From Pseudomonas sp. HOU2 (lineage in GTDB: Bacteria > Pseudomonadota > Gammaproteobacteria > Pseudomonadales > Pseudomonadaceae), in NCBI RefSeq assembly GCF_040729435.1, contig NZ_CP160398.1:124001-188000 (forward strand): 64,000 nucleotides of DNA, read 5' to 3'. The notes under the pieces were generated by a model. It did no database searches. It had not been told where the DNA came from and worked only from the letters and a program-made list of their open reading frames with translations. Positions within the stretch are counted from its first letter, which is position 1. Each line of letters begins with the position of its first letter. The translations under genes were made by a program, and so were the position numbers. Below, piece after piece: positions 34,206-42,410 of this stretch.

Positions 34206-35981
34206 ATGAAGATGGCGAAGGCCCCAGCCACCGCTCCCTTATTCAAGGCTTTGGGTGACTATAAAAGCATTCTGATCAGCGTCGGGTGCTTTACCGCACT
34301 GATTAACGTGCTGATGCTGGTGCCCTCGATTTATATGCTGCAGGTCTACGACCGCGTGTTGTCTTCGCAGAACGAAACCACCCTGGCCATGTTGTCGTTG
34401 ATGGTCGTCGGGTTCTTCGCGTTCATCGGCATGCTGGAAGTGGTGCGCAGTTTCATCGTGATCCGCATCGGCAGCCAACTGGAGCGCCGCTTCAACCTGC
34501 GGGTGTATCAGGCGGCGTTCGAACGCAACCTGTTCAAGGGCGAGGGCAACGCCGGGCAATCGCTGGGCGACCTGACCCACATTCGGCAATTCGTCACCGG
34601 GCCGGCCCTGTTCGCGTTTTTCGACGCACCGTGGTTCCCGGTCTATCTGTTTGTCATTTACCTGTTCAACGTCTGGCTGGGCGTGCTCGCCACGGCCGGG
34701 GCGCTGCTGCTGATCGCTTTGGCATGCCTCAACGAATACATGACCAAGAAACCACTGGGCGAAGCTGCCGGTTACTCGCAGAAGTCCAGCCAACTGGCGA
34801 CCAGCCACCTGCACAATGCCGAAACCATTCAGGCCATGGGCATGCTCGGCGCGCTGCGCAAGCGCTGGTTCGGTGTGCACTCGCGGTTCCTCGGCCTGCA
34901 GAATCAGGCCAGCGACACCGGCGCGGTGATCAGCTCGATCAGTAAAACCCTGCGCCTGTGCCTGCAATCGCTGGTGCTGGGCCTCGGTGCGTTGCTGGTG
35001 ATCAAGGGCGACATGACCGCCGGGATGATGATCGCCGGTTCGATCCTGATGGGCCGCGTGCTGAGTCCGATCGACCAGTTGATCGCCGTGTGGAAGCAGT
35101 GGAGCGGGGCGAAGCTGGCCTACCGTCGTCTGGATTCGCTGCTGCAGGCGTTCCCGCCGAGTGACGACGCCATGGCGCTGCCGGCGCCAAAAGGCCAGAT
35201 TGCCTTTGAGCAAGTCAGTGCCGGCCCTCCGGGGCAACGCGCGGCGACCCTGCACATGGTCAACTTCGCGATTGGCGCGGGCGAAGTGCTGGGCGTGCTC
35301 GGTGCTTCCGGTTCCGGCAAGTCGACCCTGGCCCGGGTGCTCGTCGGCGTGTGGCCGACCCTCGGCGGCACGGTGCGCCTGGACGGTGCGGACATCCATC
35401 GCTGGAACCGCGACGAGCTCGGCCCGTACATCGGCTACCTGCCTCAGGACATCGAACTGTTCAGCGGCAGCATTGCCGAGAACATCGCCCGTTTCAGCGA
35501 AGCCAACCCGGAAAAAGTCGTGGCCGCCGCGCAACAGGCCGGCGTGCACGAGATGATTCTGCGGATGCCACAAGGCTACGACACGCAACTGGGCGAGGAC
35601 GGCAGTGGTCTGTCCGGCGGCCAGAAGCAGCGCGTCGCGTTGGCGCGCGCCATGTATGGCGATCCGAGCCTGGTGGTGCTTGATGAGCCGAACTCCAACC
35701 TCGACACCGTCGGTGAAGCCGCGCTGGCCAGCGCCATCGCCCAGCTCAAAGCCAAGGGCACCACCGTGGTGCTGGTCACGCACCGTTCTTCGGTATTGGC
35801 CCAGGCCGACAAGTTGCTGGTGCTCAACGACGGACGTTTGCAGGCCTTCGGCAACAGTCAGGATGTACTCAAGGCGCTGTCCGGCGCCCAGGAACAACAA
35901 CGGGAAAAATCTGCGCAGGCACCGGGCGGGCTCAGCATGAGCCGGCAGTACCAGCCCACGACAAGGAATTCGGGTGTATGA
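34206..35981 (+). CDS. aprD: Type I secretion ATPase/permease
   Basis: The 591-residue inner-membrane ABC exporter has an N-terminal membrane domain ('LVPSIYMLQVYDRVLSS', the PrtD/AprD family start) and a C-terminal ATPase with Walker A 'GASGSGKST', signature 'LSGGQKQRVALARAM' and Walker B 'LVVLDEPNSNLD'. It drives export of AprA and probably the two lipases. AGGAA precedes the ATG at 34206. The stop overlaps the aprE start by four bases. Confidence 0.95.
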   Translation: MKMAKAPATAPLFKALGDYKSILISVGCFTALINVLMLVPSIYMLQVYDRVLSSQNETTLAMLSLMVVGFFAFIGMLEVVRSFIVIRIGSQLERRFNLRVYQAAFERNLFKGEGNAGQSLGDLTHIRQFVTGPALFAFFDAPWFPVYLFVIYLFNVWLGVLATAGALLLIALACLNEYMTKKPLGEAAGYSQKSSQLATSHLHNAETIQAMGMLGALRKRWFGVHSRFLGLQNQASDTGAVISSISKTLRLCLQSLVLGLGALLVIKGDMTAGMMIAGSILMGRVLSPIDQLIAVWKQWSGAKLAYRRLDSLLQAFPPSDDAMALPAPKGQIAFEQVSAGPPGQRAATLHMVNFAIGAGEVLGVLGASGSGKSTLARVLVGVWPTLGGTVRLDGADIHRWNRDELGPYIGYLPQDIELFSGSIAENIARFSEANPEKVVAAAQQAGVHEMILRMPQGYDTQLGEDGSGLSGGQKQRVALARAMYGDPSLVVLDEPNSNLDTVGEAALASAIAQLKAKGTTVVLVTHRSSVLAQADKLLVLNDGRLQAFGNSQDVLKALSGAQEQQREKSAQAPGGLSMSRQYQPTTRNSGV

Positions 35982-37327
35982 GCAGCGCCAGCATGAACAC
36001 TGAAAACGAAGCCTCCATGGAACACGCGTACGTCACCGAGCGCCCGGAGCGCGATGCGAAATTCTTCGCCCGCATGGGCTGGATTCTGGCCATCGTCGGC
36101 GCCGGCAGTTTCTTTACTTGGGCCGCACTGGCGCCGCTGGATCAAGGCATCCCGGTGCAGGGCACCGTGGTGGTGTCGGGCAAGCGCAAGGCTGTGCAGT
36201 CAATGAGCGCCGGCGTGGTCAGCCGGATTCTGGTGCGCGAAGGCGAGATCGTGAAGCAGGGCCAGCCGCTGTTCCGCCTCGATCAGACTCAGGTCGCGGC
36301 CGACGTGCAGTCGCTGCAAGCCCAGTACCGCATGGCCTGGGCCAGCCTCGCGCGCTGGCAGGCGGAGCGCGATAACCTCAAGCAGGTGACCTTTCCGGCC
36401 GAGTTGAGCAACGACCCGGATCCGCGTCTGGCGCTGGTCCTTGAAGGCCAGCGTCAACTGTTCAGCAGCCGTCGCGAAGCGTTCTACCGCGAGCAGGCCG
36501 GTCTGCGTGCCAGCATCGAAGGTGCCACCGCGCAACTGGCGGGCATGCGCCGCGCCCGCACCGACCTCAACGCCCAGGCCGACTCGCTGCAACAGCAACT
36601 GAGCAACCTGCAGCCGCTGGCGGACAATGGCTACATCCCGCGTAACCGCTTGATGGAATACCAGCGTCAGCTGTCGCAAGTGCAGCAGCAACTGGCGGAA
36701 AACACCGGTGAAAGCGGCCGGGTGGAGCAGGGCATTCTCGAATCGCGCTTGAAGCTGCAACAGCATGGTGAGGAATATCAGAAGGAAGTGCGCACCCAAC
36801 TGGCCGACGCGCAGCTCAAAAGCGTGACCTTGTCGGAGCAACTGACCTCGGCCGGTTTCGACCTGCAACACAGCGAGATCCTCGCCACCGCCGACGGCGT
36901 GGCGGTCAACCTCGGCGTGCACACCGAAGGCGCCGTGGTGCGTCAAGGCGAAACCCTGCTGGAGATCGTCCCGCAAGGCACCACCCTGGAAGTCGAAGGG
37001 CACTTGCCGATCAACCTGATCGACAAGGTCGGCACGCATCTGCCGGTCGATATCCTGTTCACCGCGTTCAACCAGAGCAAGACCCCGCGTGTACCGGGTG
37101 AGGTCAGCCTGATTTCCGCCGACCAGATGGTCGACGAGAAAACCGGCGTGCCGTACTACGTGTTGCGCAGCAGCGTCAGTGATCAGGCGATGGAAAAGCT
37201 CCACGGCCTGGTGATCAAGCCCGGTATGCCGGCGGAAATGTTCGTGCGCACGGGCGAACGTTCACTGCTCAACTACCTGTTCAAACCGCTGCTCGATCGG
37301 GCCGGCTCCGCGTTGACCGAAGAATAA
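35978..37327 (+). CDS. aprE: Type I secretion membrane-fusion protein
   Basis: The 449-residue HlyD/PrtE-type adaptor has one N-terminal membrane helix ('MGWILAIVGAGSFFTWAALA'), a lipoyl-like half ('VVSGKRKAVQSMSAGVVSRI'), a long coiled-coil hairpin in the middle (about 120-290) and a C-terminal beta domain. It bridges AprD and the outer-membrane channel AprF. Overlap with aprD and a two-base gap to the aprF frame show a single coupled operon. Confidence 0.95.
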   Translation: MSSASMNTENEASMEHAYVTERPERDAKFFARMGWILAIVGAGSFFTWAALAPLDQGIPVQGTVVVSGKRKAVQSMSAGVVSRILVREGEIVKQGQPLFRLDQTQVAADVQSLQAQYRMAWASLARWQAERDNLKQVTFPAELSNDPDPRLALVLEGQRQLFSSRREAFYREQAGLRASIEGATAQLAGMRRARTDLNAQADSLQQQLSNLQPLADNGYIPRNRLMEYQRQLSQVQQQLAENTGESGRVEQGILESRLKLQQHGEEYQKEVRTQLADAQLKSVTLSEQLTSAGFDLQHSEILATADGVAVNLGVHTEGAVVRQGETLLEIVPQGTTLEVEGHLPINLIDKVGTHLPVDILFTAFNQSKTPRVPGEVSLISADQMVDEKTGVPYYVLRSSVSDQAMEKLHGLVIKPGMPAEMFVRTGERSLLNYLFKPLLDRAGSALTEE

Positions 37328-37341
37328 GGATGTTCGGCTGT

Positions 37342-38700
37342 ATGAATAAGCTTTCGATGTTGGGAGCAGCGTTCGCGCTGCTCGCAGGAAACAGCGCGCT
37401 GGCGGCCATGGGGCCATTCGAAGTCTACGAACAGGCATTGCGCAACGATCCGGTGTTCCTCGGCGCGATCAAGGAGCGCGACGCGGGCCTGGAAAACCGC
37501 CTCATCGGCCGTGCCGGGCTGTTGCCGAGACTGGGCTACAACTACAACCGCGGTCACAACACCTCGAAGGCCACGCAACTGACCGCTCGCGGCAACCTGA
37601 CCGAAGACCGCAACTACAACAGCTATGGCTCGACCCTGACCTTGCAGCAACCGTTGCTCGACTACGAAGCCTACGCGGCGTATCGCAAAGGCGTGGCGCA
37701 GTCGCTGTTCGCCGACGAGGCGTTTCGCGGCAAGAGTCAGGAGCTGCTGGTACGGGTGCTGGACAACTACACCAAAGCCTTGTTCGCTCAGGATCAGATT
37801 GACATCGCCCAGGCCAAGAAGAAGGCTTACGAGCAGCAGTTCCAGCAGAACGAACACATGTTCAAACAGGGCGAGGGCACGCGCACCGACATTCTGGAAG
37901 CCGAGTCGCGCTACGAACTGGCGACCGCCGAAGAGATCGAGGCGCGCAACGAGCAGGACGCCGCGCTACGTGAACTGGGGGCGCTGGTCGGCGTGCAGAC
38001 GGTGGACATCAGCGAACTGGCGCCACTGGATCAGAATTTTCAGACCTTCGCCCTGATGCCGGCCAACTACGACACCTGGCATGAGCTGGCGATCAGCAAC
38101 AACCCCAATCTGGCGTCGCAGCGTCAGGCGGTGGAAGTGGCCAAGTACGAAGTCGAGCGCAACCGCGCCGGGCACCTGCCGAAAGTCAGTGCCTATGCGT
38201 CGATCCGCAAGACAGAATCGGACAGCGGCAACACCTATAACCAGCGCTACGACACCAACACCATCGGCTTTGAAGTCAACGTGCCGCTGTATGCCGGTGG
38301 CGGGGTGTCGGCCTCGACGCGTCAGGCCAGCCGCACCATGGAGCAAGCGGAATACGAGCTCGATGGCAAGACCCGCGAGACGCTGATCGAACTGCGTCGC
38401 CAGTTCAGCGCCTGCCTGTCGGGCGTCAACAAACTGCGCGCCTACCAGAAGGCGCTGGCCTCGGCTGAGGCATTGGTGGTGTCGACCAAGCAAAGCATTC
38501 TCGGTGGTGAACGGACCAACCTCGATGCGCTGAACGCCGAACAGCAACTGTTTACCACCCGCCGCGATCTGGCCCAAGCGCGCTACGACTACTTGATGGC
38601 CTGGACCAAGCTGCATTACTACGCGGGGACGTTGAACGAACAGGATCTGGCACGGGTGGATGAGGCGTTCGGACAAGGCCCGAAAAGCAACTCGCGTTAA
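37342..38700 (+). CDS. aprF: Type I secretion outer-membrane channel (TolC family)
   Basis: The 452-residue protein begins with a signal peptide ('MNKLSMLGAAFALLAGNSALA') and has the two-fold TolC repeat of coiled-coil helices ('EVYEQALRNDPVFLGAIKER' and 'ELAISNNPNLASQRQAVEVA' are its typical repeat starts). It forms the outer-membrane exit for AprD-AprE. The ATG at 37342 starts the signal peptide; the ATG at 37330 lies directly on AAGG and is less likely. Confidence 0.94.
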   Translation: MNKLSMLGAAFALLAGNSALAAMGPFEVYEQALRNDPVFLGAIKERDAGLENRLIGRAGLLPRLGYNYNRGHNTSKATQLTARGNLTEDRNYNSYGSTLTLQQPLLDYEAYAAYRKGVAQSLFADEAFRGKSQELLVRVLDNYTKALFAQDQIDIAQAKKKAYEQQFQQNEHMFKQGEGTRTDILEAESRYELATAEEIEARNEQDAALRELGALVGVQTVDISELAPLDQNFQTFALMPANYDTWHELAISNNPNLASQRQAVEVAKYEVERNRAGHLPKVSAYASIRKTESDSGNTYNQRYDTNTIGFEVNVPLYAGGGVSASTRQASRTMEQAEYELDGKTRETLIELRRQFSACLSGVNKLRAYQKALASAEALVVSTKQSILGGERTNLDALNAEQQLFTTRRDLAQARYDYLMAWTKLHYYAGTLNEQDLARVDEAFGQGPKSNSR

Positions 38701-38716
38701 TGCTTGGCACCGAACC

Positions 38717-38808
38717 TGTGGCGAGGGAGCTTGCTCCCGCTTGAGTGCGTAGCGCTCACAAGATTTTGGGCTGCTGCGCAGCCAGCGGGAGCAAGCTCCC
38801 TCGCCACA
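38717..38808. repeat. REP pair, 'GTGGCGAGGGAGC' type
   Basis: Inverted REP arms TGTGGCGAGGGAGCTTGCTC and complement enclose a variable middle. It lies between aprF and the first autotransporter. Confidence 0.9.
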
Positions 38809-38890
38809 AATAGACTCGCTCGATAGTTCAAGAAGTGCTCGCCCGGGGAAACGGGTCATAACAAAAACATAAGAAAAGTGAGTGGTGAAC

Positions 38891-41848
38891 ATGGAAGTAC
38901 GCATCAAGCCGGCAGCGGTCGGCAGCCTGTTGCTCGCAGTTTCCATCGCGCAGGCCAACGCGCAATACCTTGAAACCGGCAAGCCCGGCGATCCCGCCAG
39001 TTGGCGCAGCGCCGAATTCCAGCGCGACTGGGGCCTGGCGCGGATGCAGGCCGATCAGGCCTATGCGGCCGGGATCACCGGCAAAGGCGTGAAGATCGGC
39101 GCCCTCGACTCCGGCTTCGATGCCGCCCACCCCGAGTTCGCCAGCGAGCGCTATCATCCGGTAATGGCCTCCGGCAGTTACGTCGATGGTTCGCTGTTCA
39201 GCGTCAATGGCACCCTTAACGCCAACAACGATTCCCACGGCACCCACGTGGTCGGCACCATGGGCGCCAGCCGTGACGGCACCGGCATGCACGGCGTGGC
39301 GTACAACGCGCAGATCTACGTCGGCAACACCAACAACAACGACAGCTTCCTGTTCGGCCCGAAACCCGATCCGCGTTATTTCAAAGCGGTATACGACGCT
39401 CTGGCGGATGCCGGTGTGCGCGCGATCAACAACAGTTGGGGTAGCCAGCCGCCGGATGTCAGCTATCGCACCCTGGCCGATCTGCACGCCGCGTACGCCC
39501 AGCACTGGAATCAGGGCACCTGGCTCGACGCGGCGGCGGACGTCTCGCGCCGTGGCGTGATCAACGTGTTCAGCGCCGGCAACAGCGGCTACCCGAACGC
39601 CAGCGTGCGCTCGGCGTTGCCGTACTTTCAGCCGGATCTTGAAGGTCACTGGCTGGCAGTCTCCGGGCTGGATCAGAGCAATCAGCAAAAGTACAACCAG
39701 TGCGGCATCGCCAAATACTGGTGCATCACCACTCCGGGGGCGAAGATCGACAGCACCATTCCGGGTGGCGATTACGCGATCAAGTCCGGCACCTCGATGG
39801 CCGCGCCGCACGCCACCGGGGCACTGGCGCTGGTGATGGAACGCTATCCGTACATGAACAACCAGCAGGCACTCGAAGTGCTGCTGACCACCGCCACGCA
39901 ACTCGACGGTTCGGTCACCGATGCACCGACCGAACGGGTCGGCTGGGGTGTGGCCAACCTCAACCGGGCGATGCACGGGCCGGGGCAATTGCTCGGCGCG
40001 TTCGATGCCAATCTGGCCGCCGGGCAAAGCGATGTGTGGAGCAATGACATCTCCGACAAGGCACTGATTCAGCGCCAGCGCGAAGACCTCGCCGAACACA
40101 GCGCCTGGCAGCAGACCCTGCAGGACAAGGGCTGGCAGAACGGTGTCCCGGCCGGCGCCAGTCAGCAGGATCAGACCGACTACGCGGTCGGTATGGCGCG
40201 CGATGCTGCAGCGGCGACGCGGGTCTATCAGGGCAGCCTGATCAAGTCCGGGGCAGGGCGCTTGCTGCTGACCGGCGACAACACCTTCCGTGGCCCGACC
40301 ACGGTCAATGGCGGTTTGCTCAGCGTCAGCGTCAACGGCTCGCTGGCCTCGGCGGTGACCGTCAACGACAGCGGCACCCTTGGCGGTTCCGGGCGGATCG
40401 CCTCGTTGCTCGCCAACAGCGGTGGCCGCGTGGCACCGGGCAATTCCATCGGTACTTTGAATGTGGCCGGTGACGTGACCTTCACGCCGGGTTCGACCTA
40501 CGCGGTCGAGCTGTCGCCGACCAGCAGCGACCGCATTGTTGCCGGCGGCATCGCAAGCATCAGCGGCGCCACGGTCAGCCTGTCGCTGGAAAACAGTCCG
40601 ACCCTGCTCAGCACCACGCAAGCGCGCAGCCTGCTTGGGCATTCGTACGACATTCTGCAAGCGGCCGGCGGCATCCAGGGCCGGTTCGGCGCGGTGCTGC
40701 CGGATTACCTGTTCATCGGCGGCAACCTCGACTACACGGGCAACGCCATTCAGCTCGACATCCAGCGCAACGCCACCTCGTTCGCCAGTGTCGGGCAAAC
40801 TCCGAATCAGCGCGCGGTAGCGGCTGCCGTCGAAGGCCTTGGCGCCGGCAACTCGGTGTACGAAAGCCTGCTGCTGTCGGCAGATGCTACCTCGGCGCAA
40901 CAGGCCTTCCAGCAATTGAGCGGGGAGATCTATCCGGCGCTCGGCTCGATGCTGATCAATGACAGCCGCCAGTTGCGCGACGCGGTCGGCGAGCGTCTGC
41001 ACGATGTAAATGCCACGCAAAGCAATGGCTGGATCAAGGCCCTCGGCGCCTGGGGCTCGACCGATTCCGGCAACGACACCTCGCGCTACAGCACCTCGAT
41101 CGGCGGTTTGCTCGCCGGTGTCGACGGCGCGCTGGACGAGCAGACCCGCATCGGTCTGGTCACCGGTTACAGCGACAGCTCGCTGAACATGGGCTCGGAC
41201 ACGCACTCGTCGGCCAAGGTCGACAGCTATCACCTCGGCGCTTACGCCGGTCATGACATCGGCGCCTGGCGCCTGAGCACCGGCGCGGCTTACAGCTGGC
41301 ACCGCGCCGATGTGAAGCGCGATCTGCAATACGGCGACGTCAGCGCCAAACAGAAAGCCAAGGTCGATGCGGCGACCACGCAAGTCTTCGGCGAAGCGGC
41401 TTACCGGCTGAACCTGCAACCGCTGGCACTGGAGCCGTTCGCCAACCTCGCTTATGTGCATCTGGACACTGACGGCTTCAGCGAAAAGGGCGACGCGGCG
41501 GCGCTGAAGAGCTCCGGCGAGCAGCGCGATGCAGTCCTCAGCACCCTCGGTGTGCGCGCGGTCAAGCGCTTCAATTTGTCCAATCAGCAGTCGCTGGACG
41601 TCAGCGGGCATCTCGGCTGGCAGCACAGCCTGAGCGACATCGACGCCGAACAGCATCTGCGCTTTGCCAGCGGCAGCACGCCGTACGCGGTCGAGAGTTC
41701 GGCACTGGTGCGTGATGCGGCGCTGGTCGGCGTGCAAGCCAGCCTGGCGTTGAGCAAGGACGTGCGGGTCAACCTGGATTACAACGGACAACTGGCTAAC
41801 CGCGAGAAGAGCCACGGCGTGGGGCTGAGCCTGAATTGGCAGTTCTGA
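38891..41848 (+). CDS. prtA: Subtilase-type autotransporter serine protease (first copy)
   Basis: The 985-residue protein has a signal peptide ('MEVRIKPAAVGSLLLAVSIA' start), an S8 subtilisin domain with catalytic D73 ('GALDSGFD'), H116 ('DSHGTHVVGT') and S302 ('SGTSMAAPHATG'), a passenger-associated repeat ('LLTGDNTFRGPTTVNGGLLS'), and a C-terminal autotransporter barrel ending 'LSLNWQF'. It should be carried to the outer membrane by the Sec/type V route rather than AprDEF. In related strains prtA and prtB occupy this position. The ATG at 38891 is favoured over the in-frame GTG codons at 38882 and 38885. Confidence 0.93.
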   Translation: MEVRIKPAAVGSLLLAVSIAQANAQYLETGKPGDPASWRSAEFQRDWGLARMQADQAYAAGITGKGVKIGALDSGFDAAHPEFASERYHPVMASGSYVDGSLFSVNGTLNANNDSHGTHVVGTMGASRDGTGMHGVAYNAQIYVGNTNNNDSFLFGPKPDPRYFKAVYDALADAGVRAINNSWGSQPPDVSYRTLADLHAAYAQHWNQGTWLDAAADVSRRGVINVFSAGNSGYPNASVRSALPYFQPDLEGHWLAVSGLDQSNQQKYNQCGIAKYWCITTPGAKIDSTIPGGDYAIKSGTSMAAPHATGALALVMERYPYMNNQQALEVLLTTATQLDGSVTDAPTERVGWGVANLNRAMHGPGQLLGAFDANLAAGQSDVWSNDISDKALIQRQREDLAEHSAWQQTLQDKGWQNGVPAGASQQDQTDYAVGMARDAAAATRVYQGSLIKSGAGRLLLTGDNTFRGPTTVNGGLLSVSVNGSLASAVTVNDSGTLGGSGRIASLLANSGGRVAPGNSIGTLNVAGDVTFTPGSTYAVELSPTSSDRIVAGGIASISGATVSLSLENSPTLLSTTQARSLLGHSYDILQAAGGIQGRFGAVLPDYLFIGGNLDYTGNAIQLDIQRNATSFASVGQTPNQRAVAAAVEGLGAGNSVYESLLLSADATSAQQAFQQLSGEIYPALGSMLINDSRQLRDAVGERLHDVNATQSNGWIKALGAWGSTDSGNDTSRYSTSIGGLLAGVDGALDEQTRIGLVTGYSDSSLNMGSDTHSSAKVDSYHLGAYAGHDIGAWRLSTGAAYSWHRADVKRDLQYGDVSAKQKAKVDAATTQVFGEAAYRLNLQPLALEPFANLAYVHLDTDGFSEKGDAAALKSSGEQRDAVLSTLGVRAVKRFNLSNQQSLDVSGHLGWQHSLSDIDAEQHLRFASGSTPYAVESSALVRDAALVGVQASLALSKDVRVNLDYNGQLANREKSHGVGLSLNWQF

Positions 41849-41869
41849 CGGAGGGTGAATACGTAACCC

Positions 41870-41941
41870 TGTAGGAGCTGTCGCAGGCTGCGATCTTTTG
41901 ATCTTGAAAAGCCAAGATCGCAGCCTTCGGCAGCTCCTACA
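41870..41941. repeat. REP pair, 'GTAGGAGCTG' type, within the tandem duplication
   Basis: The arms TGTAGGAGCTGTCGCAGGCT and its complement surround AAAGCCAAG. It opens the first copy of the 262-bp duplication. Confidence 0.88.
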
Positions 41942-41961
41942 GGGGGATGTGAGCACACACC

Positions 41962-42083
41962 TGTGGCGAGGGAGCTTGCTCCCGCTCGGCTGCGCAGCAG
42001 TCGCAAATCTGCCAGACCGGGTTCGACTGGAAGAGTGCAGAGGGCCGCTTCGCGCCCCAGCGGGAGCAAGCTCCCTCGCCACA
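41962..42083. repeat. REP pair, 'GTGGCGAGGGAGC' type, first duplicate
   Basis: The arms TGTGGCGAGGGAGCTTGCTC and its complement enclose about 80 bases. Confidence 0.88.
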
Positions 42084-42134
42084 CAAAGCAGTACTCATGA
42101 GATTGAAATAGAAGGATTTTTCGCAACATCACTA

Positions 42135-42203
42135 AGGAGCTGCCGCAGGCTGCGATCTTTTGATCTTGAAAAGCCAAGATCGCAGCCTTCGGCAGCTCCT
42201 ACA
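42135..42203. repeat. REP pair, 'GTAGGAGCTG' type, second duplicate
   Basis: Same element as 41870-41941 at offset 262; its first arm has lost the leading TGT. Confidence 0.88.
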
Positions 42204-42223
42204 GGGGGATGTGAGCACACACC

Positions 42224-42345
42224 TGTGGCGAGGGAGCTTGCTCCCGCTCGGCTGCGCAGCAGTCGCAAATCTGCCAGACCGGGTTCGACTGGAAGAATGC
42301 AGAGGGCCGCTTCGCGCCCCAGCGCGAGCAAGCTCCCTCGCCACA
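42224..42345. repeat. REP pair, 'GTGGCGAGGGAGC' type, second duplicate
   Basis: Same element as 41962-42083; one arm reads CAGCGCGAGCAAGC instead of CAGCGGGAGCAAGC, a stem-breaking change. Confidence 0.88.
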
Positions 42346-42410
42346 CAAAGCTGCATTCATGAGATTGAAGTACACGGATTTTTCGCAACATCACTAAGGA
42401 AGGTCGCTGG

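Larger units (their letters stand above)
41873..42396. repeat. 262-bp tandem duplication between prtA and prtB
   Basis: The segment from 41873 repeats from 42135 with a constant offset of 262 bases up to about 42396. Each copy holds one REP of each type and ends AACATCACTAAGGA. The copies differ at only scattered positions. The second copy's AAGGA is part of the prtB ribosome binding site. Confidence 0.9.

Noticed and set aside
38828..42082. A 1084-codon open frame on the minus strand across prtA, and similar long antisense frames over aprA, aprD, prtB and the FAD oxidoreductase
   Set aside because: High-GC genes with few A/T third bases leave antisense frames open by chance. These have arginine/histidine/glutamine-rich composition, no domains and no ribosome binding sites, while the plus-strand genes are unmistakable.
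41870..42345. Repeated palindromes that could suggest a CRISPR array
   Set aside because: The units are inverted REP pairs of two types without regular short spacers, and the apparent periodicity comes from one 262-bp tandem duplication.
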